39,830 nt of DNA from Deltaproteobacteria bacterium (GTDB taxonomy: Bacteria; Myxococcota; Kuafuiibacteriia; Kuafuiibacteriales; Kuafuiibacteriaceae). The notes beneath the pieces are model-generated. The model had not been told where the DNA came from. It was given only the letters and a program-made list of their open reading frames with translations, and did not search any database. This document shows positions 1 through 9,200 of the stretch, piece by piece. The DNA lies in the NCBI GenBank assembly GCA_011526105.1, contig WYAZ01000070.1:1-39830 (forward strand). The letters run 5' to 3'. Both the position numbers and the translations under genes were made by a program. The stretch's first letter is position 1. Every line of letters starts with the position of its first letter.

Positions 1-52
1 CGCCCCTGGCCGACGCGCGGCCTGCGGCCGCCCTTTCGGGCTCCTCGGTCAT
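1..52 (-). CDS. possible 5' end of an unidentified protein (partial)
   Basis: An ATG at 52 on the minus strand opens a frame that stays open to the window edge (about 17 residues, starting MTEEPERAAAGRASARG). It lies 85 bp downstream of the FxsA-like gene in the same direction, so it could be the next gene of that run. A purine-rich GGGAG lies rather far upstream (about 15 nt). The fragment is too short to identify, and it may be no gene at all. Confidence 0.25.
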   Translation of the reverse strand, partial: MTEEPERAAAGRASARG

Positions 53-137
53 TGGGGGCGACCCAACTCCCTTCGTAGCGCGCCGACCAGCGACGAAAGA
101 TACTTCGCGGGAACATGATCGAACTTTTCGGACGGGA

Positions 138-659
138 CTAGGCCTCCCCGTCTGTCTTCCGCGGATCCGGGCCCGCATGGCCGGAGTCGTCGTCCGATCG
201 CTCCGCAGTCACGTTGATGACCTCGTCCTCGTGCCCAGGTCCAGACCGTGGCACGGACCCGAAGGTGGAGACACCAAAGCTCGCGTGACCCATCTGTATC
301 CGCTGCCCGGCCCAGCGCATGAGGCGATCTCGGAGAAACCGCCTCACGCGCGGCACGAGGAGCGCAAAGCCCACGAGATCGGTCAAGACGCCCGGGGTGA
401 TGAGCAGCGCGCCGGAGATGAGGACCATGACGCCGTCGAAGAGGGCCGCCGCGGGGATCTGACCGCGCGCGGTCTCCGCTTGGATCTGTCGTAGCACTCC
501 GAGGCCCGCGTGCCGGGCGAGGGCGGCGCCGACTGTTCCTGTCAACACGATCAGGCCGACCGTCGCGAGCCCCCCCATTCGGGCGCCGAGCTCGATGAGC
601 AGCCACAGCTCCACCGCGGGGACGAGGATGAAGAGCAGCGGTAGCAGACCGATTCCCAT
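138..659 (-). CDS. fxsA: FxsA-family membrane protein
   Basis: This is a 173-residue inner-membrane protein of the FxsA family (named for relieving F-plasmid exclusion of phage T7; cellular role poorly defined). Hydrophobic segments lie at about residues 3-22 and 27-47, with another around 75-100. The conserved start (MGIGLLPLLFILVPAVELW), the G-x-x-x-T-G small-residue helix and the LLITPGVLTD loop are typical. The C-terminal ~60 residues are polar, acidic and probably cytoplasmic. The frame stays open upstream to 974, but the family start matches the ATG at 659, which sits 2 bp after the stop of the upstream lipoprotein gene, so the two are probably co-transcribed. Confidence 0.88.
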   Translation of the reverse strand: MGIGLLPLLFILVPAVELWLLIELGARMGGLATVGLIVLTGTVGAALARHAGLGVLRQIQAETARGQIPAAALFDGVMVLISGALLITPGVLTDLVGFALLVPRVRRFLRDRLMRWAGQRIQMGHASFGVSTFGSVPRSGPGHEDEVINVTAERSDDDSGHAGPDPRKTDGEA

Positions 660-661
660 GT

Positions 662-2317
662 TTATCGAAGCTCGAGCAAGTAGCCACCGCTGCCACCCAC
701 CGTGATCCGCTCCGCCTCCGTGTGAACCGCGCGCCATCGACGCACGCCGTCGGTGTGGATGTCTTCGCCGGGTTCGGAGAACACGGTGGCCTCGCAGCCC
801 GATGGAGACTCGAGGCCGAGCAGGATTCGGCATTCGTTCAGCAGGCTCATCCACCCCAGCGCGCTCCCCTGCACCCTGAGGAGGTTGTCCAGCGGGAAGA
901 TGTCGCCGCAGGCCCTCTTTGGGCCTCCACACCTGGCAGCTTCGGGGCCCAGTCGAATCCGTTCGTCCGACCACTGCTCCGTCTCGAAGGAGTAGCGAAG
1001 TGTTCGGCTTGTCTCGAGCATCTCTTGGGCCCTGGAGGTGAGCCAGAGGAGGTTCCTCGCTCGATCGTAGGTCAGGGCCCTGGGTAGGAAGTCGACCGCA
1101 ATGTTCCGAGGCTGGATCCGCAGAGGCTCAGGCGAGCCCGTGGACGGGGCGAAGCGGTAGACCCGATGGTCCGTCTCGCTCACCACGAGTATCTGGCCGT
1201 CTGGACCCAAGATCGGAGGCGTCTCGAGGGTGAAAGGGAAGTGCCCCAAGGCTCGAAACGGACCTTCGATGCGATCGGAGACCTGAATGGAGTCCGGGAC
1301 TTTGAGTCCACGTCTGGCGATCAGGTAGAACACACGCCCGTCCGTGAGCAGATACTCTCGTTCGTCCGCCATGGTTGCGGTCGAAGTCAGCCGCAACCCG
1401 CCTTGCTCCACGGCGAAGACGTCGACTCGTGTGCGTCCGTCGTCGCCCCGATTCTGTGAAGTCGACACGACCCCATAGCGGACCTGGCTTTCCTGCTCGA
1501 ACCGCATGATCCAAGTGAAGTCCGCGTCCTCCTGTGTGGAGGGGTGGAGCGAGAAGGCCGACAGAACGTGCCGGGCATCGTTGGAGAAGCTCTGACCTCT
1601 CTCGAAGAGAAACAGGAAGTTCTCACTCACTGCGAGGATGTGGTCCTCACCCGCAGGCAGGATCTGGTCGAGAGTCGTGGCCGCGCCGTATCCACTGCCA
1701 GACGACCCCAGCGAGAACTCCTCTCCACCGATTCTCACCCCGCTCTGGAGCAGCTGAGGCGTCGCTCCGAACGGGACGAGGCTTTGCGCTGGGGCGCAGG
1801 CTGTACGGTCCTCGCGGGTGGACAGGGTCGCCCGACGCACGAGATCGTTCGTGTCCGGGTGGGCCTCGAGGAAGCGATCCTCAACCACCTCGAAGGCGCG
1901 GCCGAAGCGCGGCACACCAAAGTGCAGGCGCTCAACCTCTTGTTCATTCCTGACTTCGGTTCTTCGCTCACCCCGTTGGCACTCGCTGTCCGATCCCTTG
2001 AAATGGAGGGAGACCTGCTCGAGGTCCGAAAGATCGGCCGCGGGTCGGAGCGAGCGAATCAGCGTGTCATCGAAGATGAACACGAGCAGTCGTTCGGAGT
2101 CGGTGACGGCCAACTCCACCGGGCCAGACTGGATATCCACAGGTCCGTGCACCCGGGATGGAGCCGATCCGGGCCGGAAGTCTTCGTCGCTCACGACCAC
2201 GAACGCGAGACCTGCGCTCGGAGGAGAGACGATGGGCCGCTGCTCGCTGCACGCGCCCACGCTCAGCCCGACCAGAAACACCGCGACCCGAGTCCGCACG
2301 AGGCCATACTCACCCAC
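662..2317 (-). CDS. secreted lipoprotein, four-cysteine paralogue family (member A)
   Basis: Unknown function; about 551 residues. It has a lipoprotein signal peptide with lipobox VGAC (Cys23 from this GTG; a second GTG at 2299 gives an equally good signal). The N-terminal ~110 residues resemble those of three other proteins in this window. A segment with C-A-P-A-Q-S-L-V-P-F-G matches CRPPVSVVPFARDGA in the protein at 17830. The C-terminal region has C-x6-C-G (Cys463/470) and C-x11-C (Cys496/508) and ends in a G-G-Y-L-L-E-L strand. Repeated short beta-strand segments suggest a propeller-like fold, but this is inference. It is divergent from the PI-PLC-like gene and 2 bp from fxsA. Confidence 0.75.
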   Translation of the reverse strand: MGEYGLVRTRVAVFLVGLSVGACSEQRPIVSPPSAGLAFVVVSDEDFRPGSAPSRVHGPVDIQSGPVELAVTDSERLLVFIFDDTLIRSLRPAADLSDLEQVSLHFKGSDSECQRGERRTEVRNEQEVERLHFGVPRFGRAFEVVEDRFLEAHPDTNDLVRRATLSTREDRTACAPAQSLVPFGATPQLLQSGVRIGGEEFSLGSSGSGYGAATTLDQILPAGEDHILAVSENFLFLFERGQSFSNDARHVLSAFSLHPSTQEDADFTWIMRFEQESQVRYGVVSTSQNRGDDGRTRVDVFAVEQGGLRLTSTATMADEREYLLTDGRVFYLIARRGLKVPDSIQVSDRIEGPFRALGHFPFTLETPPILGPDGQILVVSETDHRVYRFAPSTGSPEPLRIQPRNIAVDFLPRALTYDRARNLLWLTSRAQEMLETSRTLRYSFETEQWSDERIRLGPEAARCGGPKRACGDIFPLDNLLRVQGSALGWMSLLNECRILLGLESPSGCEATVFSEPGEDIHTDGVRRWRAVHTEAERITVGGSGGYLLELR

Positions 2318-2426
2318 CGACGCCTGGGCTGACCAGGCTGAGATGCCTCGAGCGCGACGAAAGGGACGAGCCGCGTTGGGGCCCGTGGGCGAAGCGCGCG
2401 GGCTGTGATAGCCGAGGGAAGTGACA

Positions 2427-3437
2427 GTGCGGGTATCGACGGGGCCGTCTCAGGTGCTGATTCTCTCGGGGATCCTCGTGGCCGGGTGCGGCGACTACCC
2501 CAAGGACGGGACCCTGCGCATGAATCACGTTCAGGCCAAGGGGACCCACAACAGCTATCATCTCGAGCCGCCGACGGTCGTCCACCCCTCTCATCGCTAC
2601 AGTCATGCGCCGCTGGACGTCCAGCTCGAGGCTCAAGGCGTTCGCCAGTTCGAACTCGATCTGCATCGTCGCGTAGATGGCGTCTTTGAGGTCTTTCATC
2701 TGCCAGGGGAGATCGATCAGCGCTCGTCCTGCAACAAGCTCACCGATTGTCTGCAGGTGGCGAAGCGCTGGTCGGACGAACATCCAGATCACGTCCCGCT
2801 CATCTTCTGGCTCGAGCCCAAAGACCTGGAGCTCGACTGGGCCGACGAACGCTATCAGCTCTTCGTGGGGGCGTACGCGGAGATCGAGGCGGATATTTTG
2901 TCGGTGTGGCCTCGCGATCGGATCATTACTCCGGACAGCGTGCGCAAGGCGCATCCGAGCCTCCCCGAGGCCATCCGAACCGACGGCTGGCCCACGCTCG
3001 AAGAGACTCGCGGGAAGGCCCTCTTCGCGATGCTCGATCGAGACGAACATCGAACCGCGTACGTCGGCGACACCACGGCGCTCGCCAAGAAGCTGATGTT
3101 CGTGGCCTCTTCCACCCCGAGTGATGACTACGCGGCGATGTTCAAGATCGACGACGCGATGCGCGAGGCTCAAAGGGTTCGAACCCTGGTGCAGGCCGGC
3201 TTCATCGTCACCAGCAATGTCGACTCGGTCGAGCGCTCGGACGCGGACAACCAGGCGAAGGTGGACGCCACGCTCGCGGCCGGATCGCATTTTTCGAGCT
3301 CCGATCTGCCCGCGCCTGTCGACGGACGCGCCTACTCACTCGAGCTGCCCGGGGCCCACCCCGTGCGCTGTAACCCCGTCTCTGCGCCGGTCGACTGCAC
3401 CTCGGCGGATCTCGAGCTGCCTCGTTCCGATGACTGA
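2427..3437 (+). CDS. Ca2+-dependent PI-PLC-like phosphodiesterase lipoprotein
   Basis: 336-residue lipoprotein (lipobox LVAGC, Cys21) resembling the bacterial/fungal Ca2+-dependent phosphoinositide phospholipase C family (PI-PLC-C1 type), which cleaves the phosphodiester bond of phosphatidylinositol-type lipids. Seen: KGTHNSYH with candidate catalytic His41, FELDLH with candidate metal ligands Glu76/Asp78, a second His at F-E-V-F-H (His91), and an HPDHVPLIFWLEPKD strand. The GTG at 2427 is preferred over the GTG at 2421 because GAGGGAA ends 6 nt before it. It should act outside the inner membrane. The true substrate could be another glycerophospholipid or a GPI-like anchor; bacterial phosphatidylinositol is uncommon outside actinobacteria and some myxobacteria. 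Confidence 0.82.
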   Translation: MRVSTGPSQVLILSGILVAGCGDYPKDGTLRMNHVQAKGTHNSYHLEPPTVVHPSHRYSHAPLDVQLEAQGVRQFELDLHRRVDGVFEVFHLPGEIDQRSSCNKLTDCLQVAKRWSDEHPDHVPLIFWLEPKDLELDWADERYQLFVGAYAEIEADILSVWPRDRIITPDSVRKAHPSLPEAIRTDGWPTLEETRGKALFAMLDRDEHRTAYVGDTTALAKKLMFVASSTPSDDYAAMFKIDDAMREAQRVRTLVQAGFIVTSNVDSVERSDADNQAKVDATLAAGSHFSSSDLPAPVDGRAYSLELPGAHPVRCNPVSAPVDCTSADLELPRSDD

Positions 3438-3457
3438 GATCTAGAGCTCTAGATCTC
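3436..3457. terminator. 22-bp perfect palindrome across two convergent stop codons
   Basis: A perfect, uninterrupted 22-bp palindrome covers the TGA of the plus-strand PI-PLC-like gene (3435-3437) and the TAG of the minus-strand lipoprotein gene (3449-3451). In either transcript it can fold into a 9-bp stem with a 4-nt loop. No T-tract follows on either side, so it is at best a weak intrinsic terminator or a transcript-end stabiliser shared by both genes. It could also be a protein-binding site. Confidence 0.4.
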
Positions 3458-5101
3458 GGGCCTGACCTTGGCGACCAGACCGAGTCTACCAAAGACCACA
3501 CGTCCTTCCGGAAGGGTGCTGAATCCCAGGAGGTCGTCGACGGTATCCTCTCCGGGGCCGAGGCCCACTCCGCCGAGATCGAAGATCTCCGTTCGGGCGC
3601 AGCGGTCTTCTTCGAGAGGGAAGCTGAACGAAACGGGGCAGAACTCTTTGCGGACCATCCAGGCTCCTTCCGGACCCTCCAGCATCATCCGCACCGTACG
3701 AGCCTCCGGCAGGGTGGGGCGACCACAAGAAGTGCCCTCGCCAATGCACTCGATTCGGTTCGCGATCCACGGGCGCAGGGGTGTCCAGGTCCGGTTCCGT
3801 CGCCCGAAGATGAGCTGTCGACCACGGCCGGCGACCAGCTCTGTGGGACCACCCGCGTGACTGATTCCGACGCGGCTGCAGCCCGACAGCCCGACGTCGG
3901 CGGCTTCGAAGCGAAGTCCGTCGAAGCCGCGGCGAGGGTCGCCGAGCCAGAACCCCTCGCTCTTGACGGCGACGACGATCTCCGCGTCCGGCAGATCGAC
4001 CCGCGTGACGCTGGCCGGGGCCCAGAGCTTGGGCGAGGCCCGCGTGGGAGCATCGAAGGTCTCTCGGACCAAGAGGGACTCCGGGGTGGCGATGACGAAG
4101 CCGCCGTCTGGCCCCAGCGTGCTGAAGTCTACGAGCCGATCCGAGGCGCTGTTGGATGTGAGCGAGAGGACCTCGCCCCAGCGAAGGCGCGCATCTCGTC
4201 GGTACAGAGCCACAAGGCTCGTGCCCCACTCGTCGGCGTCGTTCTCCCCACCTCTCTCAATCGCCCGCAGACGCACGAGGAAGCGCTGTTCGCCCGAAGT
4301 CGAAGTGCCCGCGGCGTCGAACTTCGTAAACTCCCATCGCAGTCCAGGGCTCCCACTCGGAGCCCAATCACTGGGGGGAGGCGCGAGCTCCGAGAGCAAG
4401 AGCGCGCCCGAGAAATCAGGCGTCTCGTCCACGCGCCCCACGACGAGCACCGCGAGCGAATGAATGAGGTAGGCGCCATCTCCGAGCGTGAAGAGCCCGC
4501 GCACTTCGAGCGCGGTGGGGTAGGTCTCCGAGAACGTGAAGTCGCGGATGGATTGACCGAACTCGAAGATCCGAGGCTCCCGGAAGAACGGCTCCGACCG
4601 CCATCGCCGCGTCCCGCAGCTATCCAAGATGGGGACCTTCACAGCGAGTTTCGAAAGAAGCATCGCCTCGCCAGACTCGATCGGGCTCCACTGCGAATCA
4701 CTGAAGCGATGAAGCCTCGCTCCAGTCAGGGACGCTGGGCTGAAGTCGAGCGTGGGTCCACCGAGGGCTTCGTTATCAAGGACACCGCGCTCCAGGCACT
4801 GCCCGAGTTCCTCGGGGGGTGGTGTGGTCAGCTCGACATCGTCGGCGCGTGAGGGATCAAAGAGCGGATGCGCTTCAGCGACCGCGGACCGCGGCAGCGT
4901 CAGGACGTACCAGACCTCGTTCGTTTCATCGCGCGTCCTCGCGACCGGCCTTCCATCCAGAGGCCAGAGCTCGAGCCCGAACGGTCGCTCGATTAAGAGG
5001 AAGCCGTAGTCATCGGCGCCGACGAGCGGGCTCAGATCCGTCGCCTCGGGCGCACATCCCAGGCTCGCACCCACGATTAAGAGCCCCAGCCAGCGGTGCA
5101 C
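3449..5101 (-). CDS. secreted lipoprotein, four-cysteine paralogue family (member B)
   Basis: Unknown function; 550 residues from a GTG start, with a lipoprotein signal peptide ending in SLGC (Cys16). Same length and layout as the proteins at 662-2317 and 17830-19470. The shared quartet is C-x6-C-G (Cys452/459) plus E-F-C-x12-C (Cys488/501), followed by strands of the G-R-V-V-F-G-R type at the end. It contains several D-G-G-F-V-I-A-T-like segments as seen in beta-propeller blades. No enzymatic motif is visible. It is convergent with the PI-PLC-like gene, with an 11-bp gap occupied by a palindrome. A role in surface binding or an envelope complex is possible but not shown by sequence. Confidence 0.75.
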   Translation of the reverse strand: MHRWLGLLIVGASLGCAPEATDLSPLVGADDYGFLLIERPFGLELWPLDGRPVARTRDETNEVWYVLTLPRSAVAEAHPLFDPSRADDVELTTPPPEELGQCLERGVLDNEALGGPTLDFSPASLTGARLHRFSDSQWSPIESGEAMLLSKLAVKVPILDSCGTRRWRSEPFFREPRIFEFGQSIRDFTFSETYPTALEVRGLFTLGDGAYLIHSLAVLVVGRVDETPDFSGALLLSELAPPPSDWAPSGSPGLRWEFTKFDAAGTSTSGEQRFLVRLRAIERGGENDADEWGTSLVALYRRDARLRWGEVLSLTSNSASDRLVDFSTLGPDGGFVIATPESLLVRETFDAPTRASPKLWAPASVTRVDLPDAEIVVAVKSEGFWLGDPRRGFDGLRFEAADVGLSGCSRVGISHAGGPTELVAGRGRQLIFGRRNRTWTPLRPWIANRIECIGEGTSCGRPTLPEARTVRMMLEGPEGAWMVRKEFCPVSFSFPLEEDRCARTEIFDLGGVGLGPGEDTVDDLLGFSTLPEGRVVFGRLGLVAKVRPEI

Positions 5102-5275
5102 GAGGCCAAGCTAGCACCGGACCTGCGCACACGCATGCCTACGGACAGCAGTCCTGCCGTGTGCACAGTGCCCCGCCTCCGGTGCGCTGCCAAAGCGGGC
5201 GAACAGGAATTCGTAACCTTAAACGAATACTTGCGGACACCTGGGGCAGGAACGGCGCGTGCTTGGTCTGCGTGC

Positions 5276-5656
5276 ATGAGCAACGGAGTCATCGAGAGCT
5301 GTGCACGAGACCTTCGAGTGGGGGCGGGAAGCCTCTCCGACACGAGGCAAGTGCAGGCTGGGTTTAGTCAGTTTCAGGACAAGGTTCGAGAGAACATGCA
5401 GCGAGGCATGGATAAGACGGCGGCGACGGTGAACACCCCGCTCCTCATTCCAGAGGGCGCGGCGGTGGGCGGCGCTTCGGACAAGGTTCGAAGCACGCAG
5501 GTTCAGCAGATGATCAAGTGCGTAGGCGACAGGACTGGCCTGCAATCCGGCGTGACCTCCGAGCTTCAGGGCATGTATCGCGACGCGGTGCGCGTCGAGC
5601 GCTTCAAGCAGGACCCGGGCATCATCAACGGGCTCAAGCTTCTTTTCGGGTCATGA
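5276..5656 (+). CDS. unknown protein, helical, coupled to downstream gene
   Basis: Unrecognised; about 126 residues from the ATG at 5276. The frame is open back to a GTG at 5096 and an ATG at 5135, but codons there (TTA, GTA, ACA, GCA) lack the strong G/C third-position bias of the surroundings, so the shorter form is preferred; no clear ribosome site marks any start. The protein is mostly polar and probably helical (Q-V-Q-A-G-F-S-Q-F-Q-D-K), with no signal peptide or membrane segment in the short form. Its stop overlaps the next start as ATGA, so the two genes are translationally coupled and may act together. Confidence 0.55.
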   Translation: MSNGVIESCARDLRVGAGSLSDTRQVQAGFSQFQDKVRENMQRGMDKTAATVNTPLLIPEGAAVGGASDKVRSTQVQQMIKCVGDRTGLQSGVTSELQGMYRDAVRVERFKQDPGIINGLKLLFGS

Positions 5657-6063
5657 CGGCGCCCGAACAAATCCCTCTGCTCGAGCTTTGCTGGCGCCTG
5701 CTGGAGCCTGCCTCCGGCGGAGGCTACGTCATGTCGAAGAGGGGCGAAGCAGCGCTCGTGCAGGGCTTGCTCGACGCCAAAGCCGACCCGAACCTGGCGG
5801 TCGGCGTGCACGCGCTCTTCGAGGCCGCGTTTGTCATGCACGAGGACGAGGCCTCGCCGGACGCGGCGGCGGCGATCCTGCGGGCGCTCAACCAAGCCAG
5901 GCCTCAGCTTCCGCTTCGAGAGCAGGCCGTAGCGGCCATCCAGGCCGCGAGCGAAGGGGGCCTGAACCACGTCGAAAAGCGCGCGCCGGCGCTCGGGGCC
6001 AGCGCGCCCGAGGGCTCCATCAAGGCCTTCCGCTTCTCGAAGCCTGGCAAGACGCGAGCCTGA
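5653..6063 (+). CDS. unknown small helical protein
   Basis: 136 residues, starting MTAPEQIPLLELCW. The ATG overlaps the upstream TGA (ATGA). The frame is open further upstream to 5518, but that part is the shadow of the preceding gene. The sequence is rich in Ala and Leu, with several amphipathic helices (ALVQGLLDAK, AAILRALNQA), like a small helical-repeat or adaptor protein, and has a basic tail (KAFRFSKPGKTRA). There is no signal peptide and no catalytic motif. It is probably cytoplasmic and works with the preceding gene product. Function not recognised. Confidence 0.6.
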   Translation: MTAPEQIPLLELCWRLLEPASGGGYVMSKRGEAALVQGLLDAKADPNLAVGVHALFEAAFVMHEDEASPDAAAAILRALNQARPQLPLREQAVAAIQAASEGGLNHVEKRAPALGASAPEGSIKAFRFSKPGKTRA

Positions 6064-6109
6064 GGCCGACCCCCGGACCAGCGTCTTTGCGGCACCGCAA
6101 CAATTAGCC

Positions 6110-6138
6110 TTGACCTCCCTAGGAGGCCCCAATAGGGT
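6110..6138 (+). promoter_or_regulatory. candidate sigma70-type promoter with internal palindrome for the ester-polymer locus
   Basis: TTGACC (6110-6115), a 17-nt spacer and TAGGGT (6133-6138) make a plausible promoter 64 bp before the symporter-esterase start. The spacer region carries an inverted repeat CCTCC-CTA-GGAGG (6114-6126) overlapping the -35 edge, where a repressor or activator could bind. Promoters in myxobacteria often depart from the E. coli consensus, so this is a candidate only. Confidence 0.45.
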
Positions 6139-6154
6139 GCGCCAGCCTTGATGT

Positions 6155-6182
6155 TGCGCTGCACATGCTGCGCTGCACATGC
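6155..6182 (+). repeat. 14-bp perfect tandem duplication in the 5' leader
   Basis: TGCGCTGCACATGC occurs twice back to back (6155-6168, 6169-6182), just after the candidate promoter and before the ribosome-binding site GGAGGG (6190-6195). Each copy contains an out-of-place ATG. It could be a duplicated regulator half-site or a slippage duplication. Confidence 0.7.
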
Positions 6183-6202
6183 CGCAGATGGAGGGAGCCT
6201 CG

Positions 6203-9200
6203 ATGGACAAGCTGCACGTCGCCTGGTTGGCCTTCGGACTCTACGCGGCGGCCACGCTCTATCTGGCCATCCTCGGCATGCGGAAGACCGCCACCCTGCG
6301 CGGCTTCGCCTTGGGCAATCAAGATCTCGGACCGCTCATCACCGGGGTGACACTCGCCGCGGCCATCGCCAGCACCGCGACCTTCGTCATCAACCCCGGC
6401 TTTGTCTACGTGCATGGGGTCTCCGCGCTCATGCATCTGGGTGTGGCCTCGTTCGCGGGCATCATCTTTGGACTCGTCGTCTTTTCCAAAGGCTTCCGTA
6501 AACAGGGCCTCGAGACGTCTGCGCTCACGCTGCCGCACTGGATCGAGACCCGCTACAAGAGCCGCGGCATGCGCACCTACTTCGCGCTCCTCAACCTGGT
6601 GCTCTCGATCAGCTTCGTGGTCCTCATCGTCAAGGGATCGGCGCTGGTCATGCAGCACACGCTGGAGACGAGCTACCTGGTCTCGCTCATCATCATCGTG
6701 GGCTTCGTCTTCTCTTACGTCCTCATCGGCGGCACCTACGCCCACGTGTTCACCAACGCGCTTCAGGGCGGCATCATGGTGGTGGTCGCGATCGCCATCG
6801 TGGCAAGCGGTCTTCACCTGTTCGCGGACGGACTGCCGGCCTTCGCATCTCGCCTAGAGGCCCAAGATCCGAACCTGCTCCTCCTCGTGAACCCAAAGAG
6901 CAGCCTGTTCGGCTCCTTCTACGGCATCTACATCGCCGGTTTCATCGTGGGCGTGGGGCTCATCGCCCAGCCCCACATCTTGACCAAGTCGCTCTATCTA
7001 AAGACCGACGCCCAAGTGAACCGATACCTCCTCATCGGGAGCGTCGTTTGCGTGATCTACACGCTCGTCTTGTTGGCCGGCCTCTACGCGCGTGTCTTGC
7101 TCCCCGGCATCGCAGAGCAGGACGCGGTCATGCCCATCTACCTCGCCGAGGCCTTCACTCCCTTGATTGGCGTGCTCGTGAGCGTGGCGCTCCTCGCGGC
7201 CGGCATGAGCACACTCGATGGCATCCTCGTGTCCGCCTCCACCATCGCGGCCAACGACATCTTCCTCGGCGCCCTCGGTGACCGTCTGCTCGCCAGGAAG
7301 AACCAGGCAGAGCGAGAGGCGATGGCCTTCCGCGCCAGCCGCCACATCCTCGTGCTCATGGGGGTGTTTGCGTTTGCGCTCGCGCTCGATCCGCCGAAGC
7401 TGGTTGGGCTGTTCGCGCAGGCCGGCGTCTACGGCCTGGTCGTCGCATCCATCGTGCCCATCGCGTTCGGCATCCTGACGCGCTCAGCCACCACCCGCGA
7501 AGTCCTTCCGGGCGCCATCGTCGGTCCCATCGTGCACTTCGCGGTCTACGGATGGGTGGTCTACGGCGAGGGCCAGACCTTGAATCCAGCGGTGAGCGCC
7601 AGCTTCGGCATCATCGCTGGCCTGTCGCTCGCGCTCGGTCTCCTCTACCTTCGAAAGCGCGCACCCGTTCGGGCCCTCGGGTTGCCGCGCGCGGTCGTGA
7701 TGCTCGTCGGCCTTGGTCTCGGCCTGGGTCTCGGCGTGAGCTCCGCGTCGGCCGCGGGCAGCTTCGAACCGGTCACTGGCTTTGGCGCCAACCCCGGAGA
7801 CCTCCGCATGTATCGGTACGTGCCCGAGAACATGCCCACTAACGCCCCGCTGCTGGTCGTGCTTCACACCTGCTACCAAGACGCGAGCGATCAGCGCCTG
7901 GCCGGTTTCGAGGCGCTCGCGGACCGGCTTCACTTCTACGTGGTGTACCCGGAGCAGAAGGCCTCGAACAACGCGATCAACTGCTGGAACTGGGCCGGTG
8001 ACTTCTCGGGCGACGACAACTTGTTTCGGGGTCGCGGCGAGAACAGGTCGATCATCGACATGGTCGATCACATGAAGGCGCAGTATTCCATCGACCACGA
8101 GCGTGTCTTCGTCACCGGCCAGTCGGCGGGCGGGGCTCAGGCCGCGCTCATGATCGCGCTGTGGCCAGACGTGTTCGCCGGCGCGGGCATCCTCTCGGGC
8201 ATTCCGTACCACTGCAGCAACAGCCTGGGGACGCAGGCCTTCTGCCTCTCACCCGGCGTCGATCGCACCCCCGCCGAGTGGGGCGACCTCGTGCGCAGCG
8301 CTTACGTTCACGCGGGGCGCTACCCCAAGGTCTCGATCTGGCAAGGGAGCTCGGACTTCACGGTGTCGGCTTCGAACCAGACGGAGCTTCTCGAGCAGTG
8401 GACGAACGTGCATGGCATCGACGCCATCGCGGATCGAGAGGAAGACGTCGAAGGCGCACAGCGCCGCGAGTACCGAAACGGGCAGGGCGAAGTGCTGGTC
8501 GAGACCTACCGGGTCAACGCGGGTCACGGCACTTTCGTCGATCCGAGCGCGGACTGCGGCCAGACCGGGCTGTACTTCTTGGACGCCGGCATCTGCTCCG
8601 CGGCGAAGCTGGCGGAGTTCTTCGGACTCGCCGAGCCTCCTTCCGTCGATGATCGCACCGCTCCCCGCGTGGCCTTTTCGATGCCGGCCCCTGGGACCAC
8701 GGTGCGGGGCACGGTGAGGGTGGAGATCAGCGCCACGGATGACTTTGGGGTCGCGGGTATGGAGCTCGAGCTCGCCGGCGTGAACCTCGCTGCGGGCACC
8801 ACCGGAGCACTCGTCTTCGACTGGGACACGACGCAGGTCATCAACGGTCCTCACACGCTCGAGGCCATCGCCTTCGACGCCGCCGGGAACGTGGGGCGGG
8901 CTGCGCTCGATCTCACCGTCGAAGGCGGCATCGAAGACAACGAGCCCCCGACCGCACGCATCACCTCGCATCAAGACGGGGCCATGCTCTCCGGCACCGA
9001 GGTCATCGTGGAGGCCGAAGCGATGGACGACAGCGGCGTGGTCCGGGTGGAGCTCCTCTTCTCGGGCTACTCCGCGTTCAAGGCTTTCTCTGCGCCCTAT
9101 CGGTTCACCGTGAACACCTCGCTCTTTCCCGAAGGCGACTACACGCTCGCGGTCAAGGCGGTGGACCTCGCGGGCCGCGAAGGCTTCTCGACCCCGATCT

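Noticed and set aside
660-974. 105-residue N-terminal extension of the FxsA-like protein
   Set aside because: It lies antiparallel-in-frame over the lipoprotein coding sequence on the same strand, has no family similarity, and the conserved start is at 659.
5096-5275. Longer version of the unknown protein at 5276
   Set aside because: Codon use lacks the local G/C third-position bias and the extension overlaps the divergent lipoprotein start.
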